A DNA stretch of 64,000 nucleotides from Atriophallophorus winterbourni (lineage: Eukaryota > Platyhelminthes > Trematoda > Plagiorchiida > Microphallidae), in contig JACCGJ010016141.1 in NCBI GenBank assembly GCA_013407085.1, forward strand, positions 1-64,000, read 5' to 3'. Positions 48,681 through 60,500 of this stretch are shown here, piece after piece. A program made the translations under genes and the position numbers. How positions within the stretch are numbered: the first letter of the stretch is position 1; each line of letters opens with the position of its first letter. The notes under the pieces were generated by a model. It made no database searches. It was not told the DNA's origin and saw only the letters and a list, made by a program, of their open reading frames with translations.

Positions 48681-49141
48681 TTCACACCGGTAGTGGTGCG
48701 TAAGTTTAGTAGTGCGTAAGTGTGTACAACACATTAATTTAGTCATCTATAAGCGCCTCGAGTGCTTGACCAAGAATCACTTTGTGATTCTGTGTCTGAA
48801 CATCGTGGTTCGTTGTACGAACCCTATATAACAGTTGGCATACAAGTATAATCTTGTTTACCTTTAATCCACTGTTTCAATGCTCACTGAACCTGATCTT
48901 ACTGTCTCCACCTGACGTCGGCAAACAGCCAGAAACCGGTAGTGGTGTGTAAGGGATGGGGATGTGAGCAACACATTACTTTGGTCATCCATAAGTGCCT
49001 CGAGTGCTTGACCAAGAATCACTTTGTGATTCTGTGTCTGAACATCGTGGTTTGTTGTACGAACCCTATATAACAGTTGGCATACATGTATAACTTTGTT
49101 TACCTTTAATCCACTGTTTCAAGGGTCACTGAACCTGATCC
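48681..49141 (+). repeat. Tandem array of the hammerhead-bearing repeat (about 1.8 units)
   Basis: CAAGAATCACTTTGTGATTC recurs at 48771 and 49013, a 242-bp period with very high identity over some 125 bp. The stretch between the two CCGGTA|GTGG sites (48693-48941) is one monomer of 249 bp. The second ribozyme site (48901-48950) has stem I CCAC/GTGG, GGC/GCC stem II, GAAA and the ACCGGTA end, but the core reads CTGACGT, with the invariant A9 changed. The monomer also holds the hairpin AGAATCAC/GTGATTCT. No coding capacity. Confidence 0.8.
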
Positions 49142-49540
49142 AATCGCTATGAGCATCTGCGGGTGTCGCATATCAGTATTAAATGCTTTTATTTTCAATA
49201 CCGTACAAATTACTTAACTCCTTTTCACATCAAAGTGTATGATATATGCAGGAAACATGTGTACAAATGAAGCTGATCAAAGCTGTTAAATAATTGTTTA
49301 ATATTCAATTCCAAAATTTTTTATGCGGCAAACACTAAAAAGTTACTACAATTATAGGTACCAGAAGGATTCTTGCGTCCTAAATGACGTTTTGCCTGTT
49401 TTGATTACGAATAATATATGCCTAGAATTTAAGAAACCTATTCCAGAATGTTATGTGTCATATACACATACTGCTCATGTTTCTGTAACAATCATAGCCT
49501 ATTATAATTCGCGCATTAACCCCGTCATCATACAGTAGTA

Positions 49541-49626
49541 GTATAAAAGTATCTTGAGCACGTGATCAGGAATATCTCTGTGATGCTGCAATTGAATTCT
49601 CAGTTCGCTGTTTGAACCCTATGCAC
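49541..49626 (+). mobile_element. Degenerate fragment of the hammerhead-bearing repeat
   Basis: TTGAGCACGTGATCAGGAAT, then CTCTGTGATGCTG, GTTCGCTGTTTGAACCCTAT follow the order CTTGACCAAGAATCAC, TGTGATTCTG, GTTCGTTGTACGAACCCTAT of the array at 48.7 kb. It contains no ribozyme core. Confidence 0.5.
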
Positions 49627-51061
49627 CAATGTCTTCAACCTAATAATTTATTAATAATATATTCAATTATACTCGACACAAATTTATCAATAAAACCGAA
49701 ATAAGTTTCTCAATCGTTATTAATTCAATTTATACCAACAAAAAGCTTTCTTTAAACACAATTTTAACCTTGGTTAACGCTGTCGAAAATGAAACAATAG
49801 GGGTGCAACAATATCGTCGATTTTGCTGCATCTCAGTCCACGCGATCACACCCGTACCACCAGCTAGACTACCCGAAGGCATTATTTTCCCACCTATTAC
49901 AAATCAGTCGTGCGTGTTGACGTTTCAATTTCGCTTGCCACTCTATGTGACGATAACTCTGACCTCGCTTATCATAGAACAGCTGGACGTGAGTTCAATC
50001 GCCCTCCCTCGAAATCCCATCCTCGATGCTTTTGGAGCAGAATGAGGGGAAGCAAGACGCTCAGTTGACCCGTGTATCCCATTTGAACCTCGCGTAATTT
50101 CACACACCAAGCTGAGGGTAAATTAATGAAACGATCACACGGTGAGAATTGTTTTCACATGTGAATGGTTTGTTGTATTTCCAATCTTCGTTTTGTCAAG
50201 CAGATGTTCGGATGGTTTGAAACAATAGGCAGCTGACGTTACTTTGCTACCTGCCGTCAAAACTGGCAGGAAAAGAACTGGTTTGCCATCAATAGCTGGA
50301 ATTCGACTGTGCAAAGGGTGTACGATATCGAAAAACTGATTAATATGAGCATCACTCAAATTTAAGTTTAGACTCATCAATTATAAAAAAGAAAATTTGT
50401 ATAATTTTTGAAAAATAAAAGCGTTACTTCCGGAGTGCCATTGGATAGAAATTTACGTTTTGTCAATCTATTAAATTCAATATCGGAATGCCCGTGATTC
50501 TATAGGCAGCAATATATACTACACATCTCTGTAAGTGCACCAGAATAATTTTTCGCTCTCCCATCACGGAATTTTTATGAATTAGTTTCACTCATGCGAT
50601 GAATGAAACAATAAAGTACTAGTTTAAATTACAATCAAAATTTCATTGAACCAACTTTTAATTTACATAGACCTACAATGAAATCCAAAATCGCAAAAAC
50701 GCTGATGACATCCAACTATAATTTCTACCACATTGGTTTTACGAGTTTTCGTAAATTTGTTTTACATTCTCGTTTTAAAAAGTAGCGAAACGTTAATTTT
50801 GTTTTAGATACACTTCTTGATTATATACCACAAAAGTTAATTAGCGTGGAGCAGGTTAACGAGTTTACCGTTTTCGGTGCAAAATTTGCGACAATGTTTC
50901 GTAAATTTGAATTATAAAAAATTAAGGCCCCTTGAATTGATCGAAGTGAGAAATTTTTCAAGGTAGTTAATGATATGTTTTAAACTTCAGGCTGTTGTTT
51001 TCTCATCCACATACTGAAATAAATATGTGTCTTGCATCCCAGATTTTTGAGACAATATAAG

Positions 51062-51098
<37 letters not shown>

Positions 51099-52080
51099 GA
51101 TAACAGAAATTGAGTATATTATTCCTACTAACTCACAAAGCTATTCAAACAATCAACCATTTATTTTCGGATTTTGTATTATTTAATATTCATATTTTAT
51201 TTTTTCTGACCAACTTTCAAATATGTGCGATTAGTTTAGCGCCGTCAATATTTACTGAATCACTATGCTTTTCTTTATTAGAATGGAGCGATCGCGATTT
51301 TGATACTAATATTTTAATCAATTATATTCTTCGTGCGTATCACTAGCATATATTTCTCTGCAAGCGTTTCTCTTATTGATCAAAATTGGCAGCATAAACT
51401 GAGCATTCCGATAAGCAGGCGTGAATAACTTGGGAAATGTCTAGGATCATCCTACTATTTACTAAAATTATGGTCATTAATTCGCCTTTCCGAAAATGAC
51501 TGCTAACTAATTAATTTGTCAAACGTTGAGAGTTACTGTCCAATGTTTCAACATCTTAGCGTCTAATTGGTTTACTTTTTTCGTCATTCAATAACGATTG
51601 TTGTGTGGATAATTTTAATGAGTTGGAAAAATGTTTTTTGATCAGTTTTGAAAAAATAATCTCGATAACACTACTCGGTAATCAGAGTAAAATTAATTGT
51701 TCCTGTCAGTACATCGAAAAGCATATATCGATGAAGAAACTTTTTATTTTTGTCTGCTTTTATTGTGATTTCGTTCAGATGAGTTTCAATTCTATGATAT
51801 TCGTAGAATAATAATCATTGCTAGTTCATTGAATCTAATCATAATTTATAGAATAAAGCTCACTGCATAATTTCCCAGAAGCAATTTGTTTAAAATAAAT
51901 GCAGCCAGCGATAAAACGCTTTGAAATAACATGGCAATCACTAGATATAAATATATCTAAAAGTCCAATAGAAGTAAATTATTTTTGCTGTTGTTTGGCA
52001 AGCTAGTTCGAAGAATTATGATATATTTTTTTCAAATTATGACTAGCAAGCTTATATTTTAAACTGCTACGTGAGGCTGA
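49627..52080. other. Intergenic, nothing recognised
   Basis: AT-rich. The frame 49770-50045 is locally GC-richer but shows no family I recognise. Confidence 0.4.
51064..51095. repeat. (TA)16 microsatellite
   Basis: An uninterrupted TA run of about 32 bp. Confidence 0.95.
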
Positions 52081-52084
52081 CTGC

Positions 52085-54372
52085 AACCTCAATAACAGCT
52101 TGCTTCGCGTAGGTGGAGGTCGTAATTTATGAAGGGGGTCAACCCATGAAAAGGAAAACCCTTATCAGAAACCTCTACTGCTTGTGGCTACATACAATCA
52201 TGGAAAAGGCATCAGGATTCAGCCTAAAGTAAAAATCCGGAGCCGAAGTCCCAATAGGCATTCCAAAGATGTATTCAACTTCGTCCTGCCAGCTCCAGCG
52301 ACGGCATCGTTGTTCAAATCTGTCAGCCTAGCTGTTACTTTGGTTCTGATGGTGCCGTAGAGAGGAAGCCCTCGCTGCATGGACACAGCTAGTTCTCCAT
52401 ATTGAACTGCCTTGCGTACATCTTAATACACCAATAGAGGATAAATTCGATTCGACTCCTATTGTAGCAGCAGATACCGGTTAAAGGCTCTGACTCAGCG
52501 CCTGAGACTTCTTTGACAGTAGTAAATATTTTCCGGTCTTATTTAACAGATACTGCCTGCTTCAAACTGGACAGCCCCTTATCAATAAGTTGCCTTCTTG
52601 CCACGGTCTGCTATCTTCATTGGGTGCATGGAAAATAGAAATCAACCGACAAACGGTCTTCATCTTTTCTTACCAGCAAAAGGAATTACAAAGCAACTCA
52701 GATCAGCTCCAAAACCAAAGATATGGAAAGTCCGGTCCATACTTTCAGGATTTCATGACGACGTCTCGAATATTAGAGGCGTAAGCGAATCAGCTGTGAT
52801 TAACAATGAGCTAAAATGGCTGAAGGTCGACGTGGCTCCGCTGGAAGAAACACGATTACTCGACACTGGTTTGCTAACCGGAAAAGATTACATATTGTCT
52901 GGAAAAAAACGGATTTGGATGATCCTCGACCTCATGGAGTTGGGTTTGCCTTGCGAAACAGAATTATAAAATCAGCATAATCGAGCCGCAACGGGAGTGA
53001 ACGAATTTGGACTCTTAATCTGAAGTGCATTACTGGTACCATTATGTTGATCAACGTTTATGTACCTACACTCTCTGCGACACCACCTGAAAAAGACGCT
53101 TTTTATCAAAACCTCACAACAGTCCTCAAAAACCTGCCACAAAAAACTGTGTAGTGGTATTGAGTGATTTCAATGCCAGGGTTTGTACAGATTACGAGTC
53201 TTGGCAAAACTGATCTGGAATTTTCTGAATAAGTAAAACCAATGAAAATGTACAACGCATTTAAGAACTATGAACACAGTTCAGTTATTGTGTAAATAGC
53301 AAATTCTTTCATACAATGCCAAGACGTCAAACAAGGGTGTGTTCTTGCTCACACGCTTTTCGGCATTTTCTTTACTCTGATTCTGAAGCACGTTTTGAAA
53401 CGACAACAGGAGACGTTTACCAACGCACGCGAAGTAATGGCAATTTTTTAAACCTGACTGTTTTTCCTCGGCATGCAAAGACTTTGGCTAACTATCAGCT
53501 TGAGCAAGACCGAAATCCTTGGTTAAGGGACTGTATCGCGCCCAATCATCACTGTTGGAAACTGTCAGCTTGAAAGAGTACATCATTTCGTATATCTTGG
53601 TTCAACCATAGCGGATAACCTCTCGCAGAGATTATTAAGCGGATTAACAGAGTAGCTCTTATTTTGTCCTGATTAAGCTCTCGTGTTGGGGGTAACCGCA
53701 AGTTGATTGTAAAAAAAGATGATGGTATACAGTGCATGCGTACTAAATGCTTTGCTGTACGGTAGTGAAACCTTAACCATCCACGTAAAACGCGAACTAA
53801 AGCTGAATGCTTCACATCTACGAAGCATCCGTCTTATCTTGAACATATTGTGGATAGACAAATTGACTAATTCGGAAGTGCGTTCAAAAGCTGATCTACA
53901 TAGTTTGTTCAGAGTACCAAGACAGCGCCGCAAAAGGAGGCTTGGTAACGTCTAGAGAATGGAAAAAGATCGTATTTGGAAAGATCGAATCTTTGGTGAG
54001 TTAAAATCAGCAAGTCGACCATTGGGCAAACCACTTGTGATACCAAGACATTTGCAAAAGTGATATGAAATCCCTTGGCATTGACCCCGCGAGTTGTGAA
54101 TAATTTGCTCTTGAGGGCTTACTTTGGATGCATTGTGTAAAACGTCGTCTGCAATCTGGGGAGGAGCAAATACAGCTCTTGGCTGCTGAACGCAAATCTT
54201 ACCACCGGCATAAAACTGACGCGATCGACTGTTTATAGTTTATCGCGGATGAGATTGTTCTTCCTGAATCGATCTGCTTATTCATTAGAAAATATGTTGA
54301 TCAAGAAAATACAAGCAATTGTCTTGTACATCCAAGGTGTCTTCGCCCAAATGGAGGCAAACAACAATAAAA
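52085..54372 (+). mobile_element. Decayed RTE-like copy with 5' leader and internal deletion
   Basis: This copy extends about 500 bp further 5' than the intact one and so shows the element's leader (about 52085-52590, with GAGCCGAAGTCC and a GGAGGTCGTAATTTATGAAG start region). The endonuclease is recognisable (FHDDVSNIRGV; VDVAPLEETR; ERIWTLNLKCITGTI) but broken. Near 53306-53316 homology jumps from the endonuclease straight to the GVKQGCVLA block of the reverse transcriptase, a deletion of about 1.4 kb relative to 57.5-60.8 kb. The C-terminal part ([14 protein letters not shown] onward) and CAA-rich tail follow. Multiple stops. Confidence 0.85.
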
Positions 54373-55959
54373 ATTTTGATCAAGCTCTACTGCATAATAA
54401 AGTTACCGGGAAATACTCACTTTTGTCTAAGATTGCTTACCATGAGAATATATGAAACTAATTGTTATCAGTCTGAGGTGACGGTTAAACCTGAGTAGTA
54501 TGATTTCAAAAATTCAATATAATGCATAACGGACTGGACGCTTCAATGAAATGAAACATTGTTTGAATTTTTCGTGTTTTCTTGATTTAGAACTCCAGTG
54601 AAAATTCACACAGATATTCAGAGATACATTATTCGAATATTTAAGGACTCATGATTTTATGGCTGACAAAATGTTCCAGAGAACCGAAACTATTGCGTCA
54701 TGAATAAAATATGCGGAAAATTAATCAAAATTTTCGGTTCATGGCAATGATATATTGGCACGAAAATGAATATAAATATTTTTGTCAATCGATATCTTCT
54801 AAAAAACATTCATACTGCCAAATTGTTTAATTTAACGTATTTGTTGGAAATAAGACGCCAAAATGCGACGTCTAATAGAAATATTTGTTTTTTATTTCAA
54901 GGAAGATGTATATCAAACTCTCAACTATATTTGCATCACATGTGCAAATTCAAATAGTATAAAGAAATTTTGCTGTTTGATTTCAACAAAATATATATTT
55001 ATTAATCACACATTACGACACAGCAATTTTCGTTGTCTAGAAAAAAACTTGCAAAATCAAATTGGAATTCTAGCTAACACATATTACAGTGATGAGAAGA
55101 AAAGGCCTACAGCAATGAACAGCGAGGCATAGTGTATCGTAATTTATATTTTTCCATTGAAATTTGTGTTCGGAACTAATTTTATAAAATGTATAGATTT
55201 ATTTATCATCATCATTATTTATCATTGACTATGTTTGTTCGAATGATGCACGAATCTAAAAGTTTTTGATTTTTCGCACACGTTTAGTTTCATGTTAATA
55301 TTCTAAGTGATGCTTTAGGCAATGCATTCAGTCGAAATGTTTGTAATAAATGTATTTTAATCTATATAAAGTGCAAGAGTTGTTTGGTAAATGAAATTTA
55401 TGTATGGATAACCCTTACAATTAATTAATTGTTGTGTTACTTGCAATATGTCATTGCTTCTGGCGAGTTGATTTGTCGAATATTTTTACCATGAAGTATT
55501 GACACTGTCGATAACAAACTCAAAAGTAGTATAATTGGTTTAACTCGAAAGAATTCTTCCGCATTGTTAACGAAACCTCGGAGATAAAACGAATATTGAG
55601 CTACAAATCTATCAGTATTTTTTTATCAAGAAAATTTTTTTTTTCAAATTTTCATGAATTTGAATGTTTAAAACTCAAAAACATTTATGCAATGCTTTAA
55701 AAAATGTTTCAGTATCAGCTAGCTGTAAATAAAGCAGTACTAAACTAAGCATTTACATGAAATCATTGAAATATATAACACTTTGAAACGCGTTATTAGC
55801 TTTCGAAATCACAACAAAATATTTCCATCGCATCTCACCGATTAACAAATCTTTCCTCAGCAGGTGAAAATTATACGAATGAGTTCATGTTTTATAATTT
55901 AACATTTCAGAAGCTTTTAATTACACTTTGTTCCTGCAAAACAGTCTGTCTCTAAGAAT
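54373..55959. other. Intergenic, nothing recognised
   Basis: Strongly AT-rich; no feature supported. Confidence 0.4.
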
Positions 55960-56970
55960 CTGTGATCCACTAGTACGCGGTTGTGAGAAAACTTGGCAGA
56001 TCGTCAATTAAGAATGAGAGTGAACGTAGTGTCAACAAATAAGATTCAAAGCTACAGTAGAGTCTTACAAGGATCTTTGCTAGGTCTGATTTTTCTCCTT
56101 CACTTAAACGATTTGATCCACTCATAACATCAAAATGGTTCTGTTCACTGATGATATCAAAAACTGGACGTGAATGATTTCTGCTGCAAATTAAATATAT
56201 GGTCAACAAAGATGCTTCACCATGGCGAGATTTGACATTGGATACATCGATTTTAAATTGAAAAAATGTTATAGAGCTCTGTGGCAAAAGACCTTGGGAG
56301 ATAGCTTAGCGAAAACCTGAAGATTACTTTCCATTGAGGAAAAGTATCTCAACAATCCAACAGATTGTTTGGTATCTTTCGAGAATATTAGGAAGATTCA
56401 AGATGGTAATTTAGCGGCGGATAATGTACGCCTACGTTTACCTCAAGATAAAGAATGCGCTGCGATAAAATTAATAACATAGTGAACAAGTTCGTGATAT
56501 GTTTTAGCAATGTGCAGAAGATTGATATGTTAAAACGAAGTGGTTTATTTTGTCTTCACCTAAATTAGGATACGGTGCGATTTTATTTTTACGTTTATAA
56601 TTGTGTATACTGAACGACATTCACTGTGAAATATTTTCTATTGTGTTGGAAGAAGGTGACACGCCAACGCATCTTGTCCGTCTATATCCGGGGTTTCTGT
56701 ATCGAATCTCAACGCCATGTGTTGCAGTAATGCTTCATTTCATAAATTTCTGCCACAAGAATTAGTGGACATTTCTTGTACGGATTTATTTAAAGCAATA
56801 TTCGAACTATATATGAAAACAAACACCAATGGTTTGGCATATATTGAATAGAATCCACTCGTTATATACTCCCATTTTCACATTGCATACCGTAATCGCA
56901 TAATGATCTAAATTGTTAATTTTTAAAAATACCTATTTAAATCCGTGAATCCATGAATCTTTGAATCGTT
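55960..56970 (+). pseudogene. CR1-like 3' fragment
   Basis: The + strand holds MVLFTDDIKNWT (palm FADD read as FTDD), an NLK-KC like segment, and near 56640-56830 FHKFLPQELVDISCTDLFKA, the C-terminal F..LP..VV...S...FK block. It ends with AATCCGTGAATCCATGAATC (from 56939), a TGAATCC-type CR1 tail. Many stops. Confidence 0.7.
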
Positions 56971-57504
56971 CTTAAATGTTAGATTTTAAAATTCTATTTT
57001 AGTTTTAAAAATTTTGGCCGGAAATGATATCATATAAGGAAGGTGACTTTTACTACAACTAATGTAGTTGACAATTATCACAAGAATAAAGTTTTATGGT
57101 AAAATCCAACAGAATAATCTCTCAGTTTAAAATATCTAATAATTCTAATATTTGAAACTCGTTTCAGATGATTGGGGACTAGCGAGAATTTTCGTCCGTG
57201 TGAATATATATTGGTAAAATTGATCTAATGAAATTTGTAAACAGACGGCGTGTACATTTTGAGCACTATATCTAACTTATCGCAATTTAACAATCTACTA
57301 CTAAATAGTATTTAGTAGTCAAATGTCATTAGGTTATATTTTAGATACTCCACAGTTCTAACTACAAATCGTACGCATTTGTGGGACCGCGGTATTGTTT
57401 TTTAGGTAATGCAGTAATTCACAAAATCTAAATAAAATTGGTTTTTTCAGTATAAGAAATTATTTATGATAACATTATATACATTTATTCGGTGTTAATC
57501 GTCT
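56971..57504. other. Intergenic spacer
   Basis: AT-rich flank between a CR1 tail and the RTE element. Confidence 0.4.
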
Positions 57505-60500
57505 CGCCACGGTCTGCTATCCTCATTGGGTGCATGGGGATTAGGAATCAACCGACAAGCAGACTGTTATTTCCGCACCAGCGAAACCAACTACGAAAAA
57601 ACAAACGTCATTTCTGAAACTGGGAACCTGTAACGTCCGGTCCATGCTTCCTGGATTTCACGACGACGTCTCGAATATCAGAGGCGTAAGAAAATCTGCT
57701 GTTATTAACAACGAGTTAAAGAGATTAAAGGTCGACGTGGCAGCCCTACAAGAGACGCGATTACCAGACACTGGTAAGCTAACAGAAAGTGATTACACAT
57801 TCTTTTGGAAAGGAAGGGGTTCTGATGAGCCTCGACTGCATGGAGTTGGGTTTGCCGTTCGAAACGACCTTCTAAACGCAACAGAACCGAGCATCAGCGG
57901 GAGCGAACGGATTTGGACTCTAAATCTGAGGTGCATTACTGGTACCATTACGTTGGTAAACGTTTATGCGCCGACGCTCTCTGCGACGACTACTGAAAAA
58001 GACGCTTTTTATTACAACCTCGCAACAGTCCTGAAAAACGTGCCACAAAGAAACTGTGTAGTGGTATTGGGTGATTTCAATGCTAGAGTTGGTGCGGATT
58101 ACGAATCTTGGCAAAGCTGTCTCGGGAAATTCGGTGTAGGTAAAACTAATGAAAATGGACTACGCCTTTTAGAATTATGCACACAGTTCAGTCTCTGTGT
58201 TAGTAACACTTTCTTTCAAACAAAACCACAGCATAAGGTCTCTTGGAAACATCCTCGCTCTAAGCACTGGCACCAGCTTGATCTTATCCTTGTTAGGCGC
58301 ACTAATATAGGAAGCGTACTTTTCACCAGATCATATCAAAGCGCAGACTGTGACACTGATCATTCACTGGTTTGTGCAAAACTGAAGCTTTCCGACACGA
58401 GATTTCACCGCACCAAATTGTCTGGTAAGCCTAGGATTGACGTCACCCGCATGTGCGAACCTAATCTAGCTGCGCGATTCGCAAAAGCCTTCACAGCCGA
58501 GTTCAGCAAGACAACCCCACTTGAATCGGCTTCAGAAAACTGGGAATCGATTAAAAACAGCATATGCCGAGTCGCACTTTCCACTTTCGGTCCGAAGAAA
58601 GCTCGAACTAGCGACTGGTTCGAAGCAAAAGCTTCTGAGATGACTGCTGTGTTGGATGAGAAACGGTCAGAATTCTTGAGGTTCAAAGGTATGCCAATAG
58701 ATGAAAACTTACGACTTTCAAGAGCAGCCAGAAATAAGGTCCAACAGACTGCAAGGCGATGTGCAAATGACTACTGGACAGAAATTAGCCTTAGTATCCA
58801 AAAAGCTTCGGATACTGGAAATTTTCACGGCATGTATGATGGGATCAAGAGAGCCATTGGTCCAAACAAACATAAAATGGCTCCCATTAAGTCTGTATCT
58901 GGTGACCCGATTGTGGACAAAACTCAGCAGATGGAAAGATGGGTAGAGCACTTCTCCTCCCTCTACTCTAGGGACAGTACGGTTTTACCACATGTATTTG
59001 AAAATGTCGAGCGGTTGCCGACTATTGAATATCTAGATACTCCCCCTACTCTTGATGAGCTCAATAGAGCAATCGACCGCTTAGCGAATGGGAAGGCCCC
59101 TGGTGACGACGGAATTCCACCTGAGCTCATCAAATGCGGTAGAGCAGCATTATTACAACCGCTTCACCATTTGCTTCTTCAGTGCTGGCAGGAGGAGTGT
59201 GTCCCACAAGAGATGCGAGACACAAAGATCATCACGCTATTCAAGAATAAAGGAGATAGAGGCGACTGCAACAATTACAGAGGAATCTCCCTTCTGAATG
59301 TTGTAGGCAAATTGTTTGCTAAAGTCTCACAGATCCGGCTGCAAGTTTTAGCTGATAGAATTTACTCCGAATCTCAATGTGGCTTTCGCAAGGGAAGATC
59401 GACCGTTGACATGATCTTCTCCCTAAGACAACTTCAAGAAAAGTGTCGGGAACAGCGTATGCCATTATACGCTGTTTTTATTGATTTAACGAAGGCATTC
59501 GACTACGTCAGCAGGGAGGGTCTTTTCAAAATGCTTAATTTGATAGGCTGCCCACCAAGACTGCTGAAGCTCGTTATTTCGTTCCACTCAGGCATGAAGG
59601 GCTCAGTCCATTTTAACGGTTTCAGCTCAGAAGTCTTTGAAATTCGCCGAGGCGTCAAACAAGGGTGTGTTCTGGCTCCCACGCTGTTCGGCATTTTCTT
59701 TGCTCTACTTCTGAAGTACGCTTTCAGGACGAGAACAGAAGGTATTTACTTACGCACGCGAAATGATGGCAAGCTTTTCAACCTAAACCGGTTGAGAGCA
59801 CAAACCAAGGCACGAAATGTGCTAATCCGTGACCTGCTGTTTGCCGACGATGCAGCCTTTATTGCTCACTCCCAAGAGCACCTTCAGTCTCTAATGGACT
59901 GTTTTTCGTCGGCATGCAAAGACTTTGGTCTAACAATAAGCATGAGCAAGACCAAAGTCCTTAGCCAAGGGACTGTATCGCCTCCCATCATAACTGTTGG
60001 AAACTGTCAGCTTGAATCAGTACATCAGTTCACATACCTTGGTTCAACCATTGCGGATAACCTCTCGCTAGACACGGAGATTGATAAGCGGATTGGCAGA
60101 GCAGCTGTCATTCTGTCCCGTTTGAACTCTCGTGTTTGGGGTAACCGCAAGCTGACTGTAAAGACGAAAATGATGGTGTACAGCGCGTGCGTACTGAACG
60201 CTTTACTGTACGGCAGTGAAACCTGGACCACCCACGCAAGACACGAACGGAAGCTGAATGCTTTCCATCTACGAAGCATCCGTCGTATCTTGAACATATC
60301 GTGTATGGACAGAGTGACTAATGCTGAAGTGCTTTTAAAAGCTGGTCTACAGAGCATGTTCACTCTATTGCGACAGCGCCGCCTGCGCTGGCTTGGTCAT
60401 GTCTATAGAATGGAAAATGGTCGTATTCCGAAGGATCTACTCTATGGTGAGTTGCAACTAGGAAGTCGACCATTGGGCAGACCGCACTTGCGGTACAAAG

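Noticed and set aside
51064..51095. (TA)n run as a possible replication origin or CRISPR-like array
   Set aside because: Plain dinucleotide microsatellite; no spacers or associated genes.
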